DNA of 64,000 bases from Chloroflexota bacterium. Its GTDB lineage: Bacteria > Chloroflexota > Anaerolineae > Aggregatilineales > Phototrophicaceae. Below are positions 36,654 to 44,110 of this stretch, one piece after another. Position 1 is the first letter of the stretch. The number at the start of each line of letters is the position of its first letter. The stretch is from NCBI GenBank assembly GCA_014338005.1, contig QUBZ01000013.1, positions 1 through 64,000 on the forward strand. The letters are read 5' to 3'. The notes under the pieces were generated by a model that saw nothing but the letters and a program-made list of their open reading frames with translations, was not told the origin of the DNA and did not search any database. The translations under genes and the position numbers were made by a program.

Positions 36654-36962
36654 TCATTCCCATTCCATGTACAGCAGCGCCCCGGCCAATGACTTGCCGA
36701 GCGGGTCAATCCGCAGCGAGCGCGTCGCGCCGCCATCCAGCGCCTCGTAACACACGAAGTTGAGCGCCTCGATATTGTCCAGTTCGTAGCGCACCACACG
36801 GCCTTTGACCAGATCACCGAGATGTGCTTTCACCCGTTCTGCCGTCAGCTTCGCTTTTATTTCCTTATATGCTTCCGGCGAACGCGCGATGACGCTGATA
36901 TTGGCGATGTTGCCTTTGTCGCCCGCGCGCCCGTAAGCCAGATCATACAGCCGTTTCACCAT
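36654..36962 (-). CDS. AtuA-like C-terminal domain protein (split AtuA)
   Basis: This 102-residue protein matches the C-terminal domain of AtuA-type proteins: LYDLAYGRAGDKGNIANISVIARS, then YELDNIEALNFVCYEALDGGATRSL. In many bacteria this part is fused behind a DUF1446 domain in one protein of about 600 residues. Here the DUF1446 part is a separate gene at 37743-39113, with a methyltransferase gene between them. The two proteins probably form a complex. Molecular function is not established in the family. Confidence 0.8.
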   Translation of the reverse strand: MVKRLYDLAYGRAGDKGNIANISVIARSPEAYKEIKAKLTAERVKAHLGDLVKGRVVRYELDNIEALNFVCYEALDGGATRSLRIDPLGKSLAGALLYMEWE

Positions 36963-36991
36963 AGGATTATCTCCTAAGAAATACCCTCAAT

Positions 36992-37723
36992 TCAGGGGAA
37001 GGGTTTCCGGTACAGCCCCACCAGATGCACGCGCCCACGCGGCCAGGCGGCGTCAATCAGGCGTTCGGCCAGCACGCTCAGCCGGAACATCACCTCATTC
37101 ACCGCCAGATAGGACGGGTCGCTGACGTGTTCAAAGCGTTCTTCCTGCAAGCCGGCGCCGGTCAGCAGCCGGTGAAGATCGTTGTAGCCGTTAGCGCGGT
37201 AGTAGGTCGGGTTGATGAACTCCTCGTCGCGCCCGTAAATCCGGTAAACGATGCGTTTGGCCGGGCGGTTGGGGATAACCCGCCGCAGCCAGACGACATA
37301 GTTGTTTTTGTTGGGCGTGATAAACAGAAAACGTCCCCCCGGTTTTAACACCCGTGCCACTTCCGCGAACGTCTTTGCCGGCGTTTGCAGATGTTCCAGC
37401 ACCCACGAACAGGTGACAAGATCGAAGGTGTTGGCGGGGTAGGGCAGTTCGTCTGTGCTTGCTTCGATCAGCGTGGGGATTTCCGCCAGATGTGTGAACG
37501 TGGTGGCGTAGCGGTCAGTCCCCACCACCAGCTTCGCCATCCCAACGTACTCCTTGACCAGTCCGCCCGGCCCGCAGCCGGCGTCCAGCAGCCGCGTGTC
37601 CTCGCTCACAAGGTCGTCCATGAGTGCTTTATAGATTTCCAGCGCGGGGCGATAGCCGGGTTTCATGGCCTTGTATCGCTGCCGCACGCGCTCCTGCCGG
37701 TCGAGGGTGAACATCAAGGGCAT
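36992..37723 (-). CDS. Class I SAM-dependent methyltransferase
   Basis: The 243-residue protein carries RLLDAGCGPGGLVKEYVG (motif I, about residues 44-61), VVGTDRY, DLVTCSWVLEHLQTP and VLKPGGRFLFITPNK. It belongs to the Methyltransf_11/25 type acting on small molecules. It separates the two halves of the AtuA-like protein, with 29-base and 19-base gaps, so it is in the same transcript. A role in the CoA pathway is unclear; it could be an insertion. Confidence 0.82.
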   Translation of the reverse strand: MPLMFTLDRQERVRQRYKAMKPGYRPALEIYKALMDDLVSEDTRLLDAGCGPGGLVKEYVGMAKLVVGTDRYATTFTHLAEIPTLIEASTDELPYPANTFDLVTCSWVLEHLQTPAKTFAEVARVLKPGGRFLFITPNKNNYVVWLRRVIPNRPAKRIVYRIYGRDEEFINPTYYRANGYNDLHRLLTGAGLQEERFEHVSDPSYLAVNEVMFRLSVLAERLIDAAWPRGRVHLVGLYRKPFP

Positions 37724-37742
37724 ATCCAGTTGATAAATGCGG

Positions 37743-39113
37743 TTACACGTCGAAGTATTCTACCACCGGCTGCACGCTGTCCCGCCCGACCAGCGTCGGC
37801 CACAGGCCGATCACGTAGCGCGGCTCTGCGCCGACGGTTGTGCCGCTGACGCTCATGCCTGCCGGGCCGCTAAGTCCGGTGGTCATGATCTGCCGCACCG
37901 CGTTTTTGAGCGTATCCTGATCCTGCGCCGTGAACATCACCCGCACGATGATTTCGAGCGGATCATCCGGCAGCGCCGCCACCGAACCGTACAGGCTGTT
38001 CAAACCAAGATAGCTGTACTCGACGCGCTCGATGCCCGGCAGCCGGCTGAGGATTTCGCCCAGCATGACCTTCATCTGCTCGACTTTTTTCCACGCTTCC
38101 GGCCAGCCGACCGTAAAAATCAACTCGCGCATGAAACCTTCCAGCCGCCCGGCGTTGAGCTTCAGTTTATCGGGGCGCGGCCTGCCGGTGACGCCGGACA
38201 CGCGCACCTGATTCTCGCCGGTTTGTTCCAGCCGCAGCGTCGTGAAGTTCGCCATCACATCCGGTGTGATGTAACTGGCCGGGTCGTGGACTTCGTACAA
38301 AAGCTGCTCTTTCACCGTTTCCAGCGTCACGCAGCCAGGTGTGTCCGGCGTTTTGGTCAGGATAAAACTGCCGTCGGCCTCAACGTGGGTTATCGGATAC
38401 CCCAGGTAGGGCAGTTCTGCCGCGTTGGTGCGGTTGACCAGCGCCAGGCTGTTGCCGCCGACGACCTGCCCGGTACATTCCAGCAGATGCCCGCAGACGA
38501 TTCCCGCCGCCAGTTTGTCCCAGTCATCCCACGCCCAGCCGTAAAACGCTACCAGCGGCGCGAGGTACAGACACGGGTCGGCCACGCGCCCGGTAATCAC
38601 GATGTCCGCGCCGTTTTGCAGCGCCTCGACCAGCGGCGCAGCGCCCAGGTACACGTTGGCAGTAACAAGATTCTGATTGGGACTGTCCGCCAGCCGTTCG
38701 CCGGTTTCAATATGAGCCAGGTCTTCGCCCGCTGCCTGAAGTTCCGGCAGCCGCGCCAGCACGTCGTCACCGCTGACCGCCGCGATCTTCAGCCCGTTCA
38801 ATCCCATCCCCGCCGCCGTCTCGCGCACCATCTCCGCCGCCGCCTGCGGGTTAAGGCCGCCGCCGTTGGTGATGAGCGGGATTTTGCGTTTAAACGCCTC
38901 CGGTAGAATCTTTTGTGCGATGACTCGCAGATCGAAGGTGTAACCGCGTTTGGGGTTCGCCAGTTTGTCTTTTTGTAGAATCGCCAGCGTCAGTTCCGAT
39001 AGCGCCTCGAAACACACCGCGTCCACATGGCCGCCGATAATCATCGGCAGCGCCTTCATTACATCGTCACCGTAAAACCCCTGTGCCGAGCCGATTCGAT
39101 AGGTCATAGCCAT
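37743..39113 (-). CDS. AtuA-like DUF1446 protein, N-terminal part
   Basis: The 456-residue protein is a full DUF1446 domain: IGSAQGFYGDDVMKAL, DAVCFEALSELTLAIL, LITNGGGLNPQAAAEMVRE, NVYLGAAPLVEALQNGADIVITGRVADPCLYLAPL. DUF1446 proteins occur in acyclic terpene utilisation (AtuA) and related acyl-CoA degradation clusters. The usual C-terminal domain is missing here and is encoded separately at 36654. Exact activity is not known; the genetic link to carboxylase, dehydrogenase and hydratase genes is typical. Confidence 0.87.
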   Translation of the reverse strand: MAMTYRIGSAQGFYGDDVMKALPMIIGGHVDAVCFEALSELTLAILQKDKLANPKRGYTFDLRVIAQKILPEAFKRKIPLITNGGGLNPQAAAEMVRETAAGMGLNGLKIAAVSGDDVLARLPELQAAGEDLAHIETGERLADSPNQNLVTANVYLGAAPLVEALQNGADIVITGRVADPCLYLAPLVAFYGWAWDDWDKLAAGIVCGHLLECTGQVVGGNSLALVNRTNAAELPYLGYPITHVEADGSFILTKTPDTPGCVTLETVKEQLLYEVHDPASYITPDVMANFTTLRLEQTGENQVRVSGVTGRPRPDKLKLNAGRLEGFMRELIFTVGWPEAWKKVEQMKVMLGEILSRLPGIERVEYSYLGLNSLYGSVAALPDDPLEIIVRVMFTAQDQDTLKNAVRQIMTTGLSGPAGMSVSGTTVGAEPRYVIGLWPTLVGRDSVQPVVEYFDV

Positions 39114-39201
39114 TAATCTCTTTGGTTGCCAGTTTCCGGTTTACAGTCACCAGATTTTTCTGGAAGCTGGCAACTGATAACTTCTTTACATGTTTTCTGC
39201 T

Positions 39202-40416
39202 TTAGCTTTCCGCCTTCTTGCGCGACGGCATCATGCCTTCCAGCTTGGCGATGATGCCCATCATCACCTCGTCTGCGCCGCCGCCGATGCTCAACAGCCG
39301 CGCGTCCCGGTAATAGCGCGAAATCCAGGTTTCCTCCATGTAACCCATGCCGCCGTAGAACTGGATGCAGGTATCCCCGACCTCGCGCGCCAGCCGCCCG
39401 GCTTTCAGCTTGCACATGCTGGCGATGCGGGTAATTTCTTCCGGCGCGGCCTGCGCTTCCATCAGCGCGGCGCAGTGATAATTCAGGTGGCGCAGGGCTT
39501 CGATCTCGGTCAGCAGTTCGACTAGCTTAAACTGAATCCACTGGTTATGAATCAACGGCTGGCCGAACGTCTCGCGCTCGGAGCAGTATTTCATGGTTTC
39601 GCGCACAGCCAGTTCCATGCCGGATGTGGCGGAAATCGCGCCGACGAGGCGTTCCATCTGGAACTGTTCCATTTGCAGGTAGAAGCCCATGCCTTCCGCG
39701 CCGATTAGGTTGGACTGCGGCACGCGGGCATTCTCGAACGTCAGCACGGCGGTATCGCTGCTGCGGTTGCCCAGCTTCTCCAGCTTGCGGCTAACGCTGA
39801 AACCCGGCGTGCTGGCCGGCACCATGATGAGCGACATGCCCTTATAACCGCGCCCCGGCGTGGTGCGTGCCAGCAGGCACACCCAGTCGGCCTGCACACC
39901 GTTGGTGATGTACATCTTGCTGCCGTTAATCACGTAATCGTCGCCATCCGGCTCGGCGCGGGTGATGATGCCCGCCACGTCGCTGCCCGCGCCCGGTTCG
40001 GTGACGCCGATGCAGCCGACCATTTCGCCCTTAATGGCCGGTTCGAGGAACTGCTTTTTAAGCTCGTGCGAGCCGTATTTCGCCAGGGCAGGGGTACACA
40101 TATCGGTGTGGACGAGGATGCCCATCGGCACGCCGGCGCAGCGGCAGCGCCCCAGTTCTTCCGCCAGCACGACGGTGAACCAGATGTCGGCGTTCGCGCC
40201 GCCGTATTCCTCGTCGTAGTTCAGGCCGAGGAAACCAAGCGTACCCATCTTCTTCAGCACGTCATGGGCCGGCCATGTCCCGGCTTCTTCCCACTCGTCA
40301 CAGTGGGGGTTCAATTCTTTTTCGATAAAACTCCGCACGGATTTGCGGAACATCTCATGTTCGTCGGTGAACGGCGCGGCGAGATTGACAGTAGAACGAT
40401 TCGCTTCCAAGACCAT
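39202..40416 (-). CDS. Acyl-CoA dehydrogenase
   Basis: The 404-residue FAD enzyme has the family motifs CIGVTEPGAGSDVAGI, KMYITNG, LEKLGNRSSDTAVLTFENARVP, ERETFGQPL and QFYGGMGYMEE. At the position where medium-chain enzymes carry the catalytic glutamate (IYEGT) it has IGGGADE. The alternative base E255 in QMERLVG is present, as in isovaleryl-CoA and long-chain dehydrogenases. This fits AtuD (citronellyl-CoA) or Liu-type substrates. It lies between the SRA islet and the DUF1446 gene. Confidence 0.9.
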   Translation of the reverse strand: MVLEANRSTVNLAAPFTDEHEMFRKSVRSFIEKELNPHCDEWEEAGTWPAHDVLKKMGTLGFLGLNYDEEYGGANADIWFTVVLAEELGRCRCAGVPMGILVHTDMCTPALAKYGSHELKKQFLEPAIKGEMVGCIGVTEPGAGSDVAGIITRAEPDGDDYVINGSKMYITNGVQADWVCLLARTTPGRGYKGMSLIMVPASTPGFSVSRKLEKLGNRSSDTAVLTFENARVPQSNLIGAEGMGFYLQMEQFQMERLVGAISATSGMELAVRETMKYCSERETFGQPLIHNQWIQFKLVELLTEIEALRHLNYHCAALMEAQAAPEEITRIASMCKLKAGRLAREVGDTCIQFYGGMGYMEETWISRYYRDARLLSIGGGADEVMMGIIAKLEGMMPSRKKAES

Positions 40417-40438
40417 AGTCTATACCTCACAACATTCG

Positions 40439-40867
40439 CTATTTAACAGGTGTTAGCTCAAAAACAATTACTTTACGTTCATTCCCGTTTACGTCAGGAC
40501 CTTTTCGATGCTGAAATCCACGATACATCATTTGTCCTATGTAGCGAACATATCCCCGGTTTACGTATTCAAATAGATGTAGTTCCTTCTCAAGCTGAAG
40601 ATGATTTCTTATAGCACGATTGCCCCGCGTAAATGTCATATCGCCAACCTGGCCTTCGCCTGTGTAGAGAAAAACCCTATCAGCAGTCCAACCATCTTTA
40701 CAGCCATATTGTTCGCCCGTGTGACTTGTGAATAGCGGGATGATATTATGCTGTGAGGGTGTTTTTATGCCGCCTTGCATCTGCCCGCCGAATTGGTCAT
40801 GCAAATCAGTTCGTTTATAAATATAAATCTCATCTATTAAGAAAAGCTGTTTTGTTTCCTGATTCAT
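40439..40867 (-). CDS. Stand-alone SRA-type modified-DNA reader domain
   Basis: The 142-residue protein reads as the SRA/PUA-like domain found at the N-terminus of ScoMcrA-like HNH endonucleases: YKRTDLHDQFGGQMQGGI, LFTSHTGEQYGCKDGW, FLYTGEGQVGDMTFTRGNRA and a final KVIVFELTPV. Related domains bind 5-methylcytosine or other modified bases. The protein stops exactly where a linker and HNH nuclease would normally follow, so no cutting domain is present. GAGG lies before ATG 40867, which overlaps the upstream ORF by ATGA. It could be a remnant, a regulator or a reader working with other islet proteins. Base composition is AT-richer than the flanks. Confidence 0.72.
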   Translation of the reverse strand: MNQETKQLFLIDEIYIYKRTDLHDQFGGQMQGGIKTPSQHNIIPLFTSHTGEQYGCKDGWTADRVFLYTGEGQVGDMTFTRGNRAIRNHLQLEKELHLFEYVNRGYVRYIGQMMYRGFQHRKGPDVNGNERKVIVFELTPVK

Positions 40868-41088
40868 GGTTGCCTCGTTTCAAAATTGAACATAATTTGG
40901 GCTTGCTTTCGACAGGTTTTTGACTTTAGCCTGAAGGCTTCTAGCTTCTGCTGTATTCGCGCTTTCAATCTTCCCTGTCCCTTTAGTGGACATGGTTTTT
41001 CGGCAGCCGGAGTTTTCAACCTCTGGCGGGGCAGAGGCAACGTTAGTTTATTCGGATAAGCCATGAGTTCTGTCTGCGTTCTCAGCAT
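40864..41088 (-). CDS. Small basic ORF between DUF433 and SRA genes
   Basis: The frame codes for up to 74 residues (66 from ATG 41064) and is strongly basic (many K and R). It overlaps the end of the DUF433 gene by about 40 bases, and its stop codon overlaps the SRA start as ATGA. DUF433 antitoxins are usually followed by a DUF5615 PIN-like toxin, but this peptide does not resemble that. It may be a novel partner or merely an open spacer. Confidence 0.3.
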   Translation of the reverse strand: MLRTQTELMAYPNKLTLPLPRQRLKTPAAEKPCPLKGQGRLKARIQQKLEAFRLKSKTCRKQAQIMFNFETRQP

Positions 41089-41266
41089 ATTCTAGTGCCA
41101 CATAAGTGTCTTCCGGCGTTAAACGGGGATGGGCGCCCATAATTTCCTCGGTAGACATCCCGCCTTTAACCTTCTCCACGATGGATTCAACTGTTATTCG
41201 GGTCCCCTTAATCACTGGCTTGCCGACCATAACGCCGGGGTCTATGGTAATCCGTTCATATTTCAT
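41048..41266 (-). CDS. DUF433 antitoxin-like protein
   Basis: The 72-residue protein matches DUF433 throughout: YERITIDPGVMVGKPVIKGTRITVESIVEKV, then GMSTEEIMGAHPRLTPEDTYVALEYAE. DUF433 proteins are helix-turn-helix antitoxins normally paired with a DUF5615 PIN-domain toxin. No such toxin follows. Its start overlaps the HicB stop as ATGA, so it is translated with the HicAB pair. Confidence 0.85.
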   Translation of the reverse strand: MKYERITIDPGVMVGKPVIKGTRITVESIVEKVKGGMSTEEIMGAHPRLTPEDTYVALEYAENADRTHGLSE

Positions 41267-41505
41267 GCGCTTTTTATCTTCGCTGGTTCAGGGATTGTCA
41301 TACCTTCCTCAATTGCTGTTTCCAGCCACAGGGTTTTAGCCTCGTCAAGCATCTCAAGGGCTTCTACCCGCGAACGACCTTGAGTCATGCAGCCGGGCAG
41401 CAGCCGGATTTCCGCAAACCAATAACCGTCTTCATCGGGGGTGAGTTCAATGGTGTACGGCAGCGACAGGTAGTATTCGAGCGTTTTATTCATCTTCGTT
41501 TTCAT
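41263..41505 (-). CDS. hicB: HicB-family antitoxin
   Basis: From ATG 41505 (AAGGTG upstream) the protein has 80 residues. YTIELTPDEDGYWFAEIRLLPGCMTQGRSRVEALEMLDEAKTLW is the HicB RNase-H-like fold pattern. No DNA-binding domain is seen after it, so autoregulation may rely on a partner. The gene overlaps the end of the HicA gene by 20 bases. Confidence 0.85.
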   Translation of the reverse strand: MKTKMNKTLEYYLSLPYTIELTPDEDGYWFAEIRLLPGCMTQGRSRVEALEMLDEAKTLWLETAIEEGMTIPEPAKIKSA

Positions 41506-41776
41506 CAGCTTCACCTTCTTCATCCTCAACCGTTTCAACAATAATCTGGTCTATGAATATCAGCGCCTTTTTTACATAAACGGCTTGCATAGGTTGATTA
41601 TACGGGATGACGAGTAAGACTTCTTGATCGGCTATTCTGGCAATGAACGAAAAATGACTGCCTCGTGATCGCCTGAGTTCAAATCCATATTGTTCCAAAA
41701 GTTTTCTAAAATCCTCAAAAGAAACGTTTTTCGGATTCCGTCGAATACGTTCCAGTAATTTCCTGCGTTTACTCAC
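41486..41776 (-). CDS. hicA: HicA-family mRNA interferase toxin
   Basis: The 96-residue protein has the HicA double-stranded-RNA-binding fold with FEDFRKLLEQYGFELRRSRGSHFSF; H41 in GSHFSF is the expected catalytic histidine. A later VIPYNQPMQAVYVKKAL segment fits the family, and an acidic tail (VEDEEGEADENEDE) is unusual. HicA cuts mRNA when not bound by HicB, whose gene follows with overlap. It starts 12 bases after the nucleotidyltransferase gene. Confidence 0.85.
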   Translation of the reverse strand: MSKRRKLLERIRRNPKNVSFEDFRKLLEQYGFELRRSRGSHFSFIARIADQEVLLVIPYNQPMQAVYVKKALIFIDQIIVETVEDEEGEADENEDE

Positions 41777-41788
41777 GTTTCCCTACTT

Positions 41789-42103
41789 TCATAACGGGAT
41801 AGCCTCGCGCAGGACGCGCTGTTTGATACGGCGGTGCAGCGTCTTTTCCGTCGAAATATCCACTTTGCGGCCAAGCAGGTTTTCCAAATCAAGCATCAAC
41901 TCAATGCGATCCCACAGGCTGTAATCCGGCTGGAAGTCCACCAGGAAATCTACGTCACTGTCTGGCCTCGCCTCACCGCGAGCAACAGAGCCATACACCC
42001 GCACATTGGATGCACCGTGTTTTGCGGCCAACTGGATGATTTTGTCCCGTTTATCGGTTAAGAGATCGTTTATGCCAAGCCCTTCTTGTTGCGCTTCACT
42101 CAT
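41789..42103 (-). CDS. MNT-type nucleotidyltransferase (MntA-like)
   Basis: The 104-residue protein carries the minimal nucleotidyltransferase motif GSVARGEARPDSDVDFLV (G38-S39, acidic residues D50 and D52). Such proteins usually pair with a HEPN-domain toxin (DUF86), which they silence by adding AMP. No HEPN gene is present; HicA follows directly. It is the first gene of the islet, 57 bases after the carboxyltransferase gene on the same strand. Confidence 0.82.
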   Translation of the reverse strand: MSEAQQEGLGINDLLTDKRDKIIQLAAKHGASNVRVYGSVARGEARPDSDVDFLVDFQPDYSLWDRIELMLDLENLLGRKVDISTEKTLHRRIKQRVLREAIPL

Positions 42104-42160
42104 CGGATACCATCCGCTGCAAATGAACCTTACCCGCTATTTTACACTCACCCCTCATCC

Positions 42161-43771
42161 CTACAGCCTGAACACGCCGTATCTTGGCTGTCCCGCGCTC
42201 ACCCAGTCGCGGTTGTAGCTCATCGAGAGGCCGACGGTCAGCGCCATGCGCGTGTCGCGCGGGTCAATCAGCCCGTCGTCCCACAGGCGCGCTGTGCCGT
42301 AATACGGGTCGCTTTCCTCGTCAAACTTGTGTTTGACCATCATCTTCATCATTTCGATCTGCTGGATGTCGGGTTCTTCGCCTTTGCGCCGCGCCGAGTC
42401 GGTCTGCACAATGCCCAGCACGCCCGCTGCCTGCTCGCCGCCCATGACTGCCGTCCGGCTGGTCGGCCAGGCCAGCAGCAGGCGCGGGTCGTAGGCGCGA
42501 CCGCACATGGCGTAATACCCTGCGCCATATGCCCCGCCGATGAGGACGGTGAACTGCGGCACGCTGCTGTTCGACACGGCGTTAATCATCTGCGCGCCGT
42601 GTTTGATAATACCGCCTTCTTCATACTTCTGCCCGACCATGAAACCGGTGATGTTCTGCAAATAGATCAGAGGGGTGCGGCTGTGGTTACACAGTTGAAT
42701 GAACTGTGCGGCTTTGTTGGCGGACTCGGAAAATAAGATGCCGTTGTTCGCCAGGATACCGACCGGAAAGCCGTTGATGTGCGCGTAACCCGTCACCAGC
42801 GTGCCGCCGTAATCCGGCTTGAACTCGACAAAACGCGAGCCGTCCACGAAACGCGCCAGGATTTCGCGCATGTCGAGTGGTTGGCGAATGGTATCCACCG
42901 GCACAATGCCGAGCAGTTCGTCCGGGTCGTAGAGCGGAGGTTCGGGGGACTGCCGGTTGGGAACGGCCATTTTACGCCAGTTGAGGCGCGCTACAATCTC
43001 GCGCCCGATGCGTATCGCGTCGGCGTCGTCCTCGGCCACGAAGTCCGCCAGGCCGGACATCCGCGCGTGCATGTCTGTGCCGCCGAGCGTTTCTTCGTCC
43101 ACTTCCTCGCCGGTCGCCATCTTCACCAGCGGCGGCCCGCCCAGGAAGGCCAGTGCCTGTTTGCGAACGAACACCGTATAGTCACTGAGGCCGGGGATAT
43201 ACGCGCCGCCCGCCGTACTGTTGCCGAACACCAGTGAAATCTGCGGGATGCCCATCGCGCTCATCCGCGCCTGATTGCAGAAGCCGCGCCCGCCATCCAC
43301 AAAGATGTCCGACTGGTGGGGCAGGTTTGCGCCGCCCGATTCGACCAGATAGATGCAGGGCAGGCCGTTTTCTTGGGCGATCTGTTGGGCGCGCAGCGTC
43401 TTTTTGAGCGTGACCGGGTAGACCGTGCCGCCCTTGACGGTGGCCTCGTTTGCGCCGATCATACATTCGACGCCGTTTACCACGCCGATGCCGTTGATCG
43501 AACCCGCGCCGGGTGTTTCGTCGTTGTACATATCCCAGGCGGCCAGTGTGCTGAGTTCCAGGAAGGGGGCGCCAGGGTCAAGCAGCAGTTCAACCCGTTC
43601 GCGGGGCAGCAGTTTGCCGGCGTCCAGGTGGCGTTTGACGGCGCGCTCGCTGCCGCCCTGCCGCACCTTCGCCTGCCGCTGGCCCAGCGTTTGAACCAGG
43701 GCATGGTTATGTTCGTAATTTTGTCGAAATTCGTCGCTGCGGGTGTCTATTTGTGATTGAATAGTGGGCAT
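42161..43771 (-). CDS. Acyl-CoA carboxylase carboxyltransferase subunit
   Basis: The 536-residue protein fits MCC/PCC beta subunits: KLLPRERVELLLDPGAPFLE, PCIYLVESGGANLPHQSD, FGNSTAGGAYIPGLSD and FLGGPPLVKMATGEEVDEE, then the C-terminal NITGFMVGQKYEEGGIIKHGA and GAYGAGYYAMCGRAYDPR. The LPHQ and glycine-rich motifs are closer to methylcrotonyl- and geranyl-CoA carboxylases than to propionyl-CoA carboxylase. Its biotin-carrying partner is 32545-34506. It is the first gene of the minus-strand cluster. Confidence 0.9.
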   Translation of the reverse strand: MPTIQSQIDTRSDEFRQNYEHNHALVQTLGQRQAKVRQGGSERAVKRHLDAGKLLPRERVELLLDPGAPFLELSTLAAWDMYNDETPGAGSINGIGVVNGVECMIGANEATVKGGTVYPVTLKKTLRAQQIAQENGLPCIYLVESGGANLPHQSDIFVDGGRGFCNQARMSAMGIPQISLVFGNSTAGGAYIPGLSDYTVFVRKQALAFLGGPPLVKMATGEEVDEETLGGTDMHARMSGLADFVAEDDADAIRIGREIVARLNWRKMAVPNRQSPEPPLYDPDELLGIVPVDTIRQPLDMREILARFVDGSRFVEFKPDYGGTLVTGYAHINGFPVGILANNGILFSESANKAAQFIQLCNHSRTPLIYLQNITGFMVGQKYEEGGIIKHGAQMINAVSNSSVPQFTVLIGGAYGAGYYAMCGRAYDPRLLLAWPTSRTAVMGGEQAAGVLGIVQTDSARRKGEEPDIQQIEMMKMMVKHKFDEESDPYYGTARLWDDGLIDPRDTRMALTVGLSMSYNRDWVSAGQPRYGVFRL

Positions 43772-44110
43772 CTTTTTGGGATAATTTTATCAAATGGTGG
43801 TTAGATTATTTAATGATTACCATGAGTCGCCAGCGCCGTCAACCGGATGGCTGCTATATATCGGTAAGCTGTTGCAAAATATACAGTCGGAGGGAATGTA
43901 AATTTGGTATAAAAAACCTGCAAAAGCGTCTGCTCTTGTGGTAAATTAAAGATGCTGCTTTTGTAATCTTCTCGACAGGTTGTCACGTTGATCTCAGGAC
44001 GTGGGAATTTTTATGGCGCTTCCTCCCTAAAAGTCTCTCTTAACAGATACACGACCCTATCTCTATTCGCCTTTAGCGAAAACTGAGCATCGAGAAAGTG
44101 AAGGAGTTCC
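43772..44110. other. Divergent intergenic region, no gene
   Basis: This 339-base region lies between the start codons of the carboxyltransferase gene and the transporter gene. I see no convincing gene, only a stem CAAAAGC (43921) / GCTTTTG (43957) with a long loop and AT-rich promoter-like stretches. I looked for a c-di-AMP (ydaO) riboswitch because the next gene resembles KimA, but the consensus is not apparent. Confidence 0.35.

Noticed and set aside
41000-41047. A DUF5615 toxin gene downstream of DUF433
   Set aside because: No frame in 40864-41047 resembles the PIN-like family; only a short basic ORF is open.
43900-44110. c-di-AMP (ydaO) riboswitch before the KimA-like gene
   Set aside because: None of the conserved blocks of the riboswitch could be recognised by eye; kept only as a question needing a covariance search.
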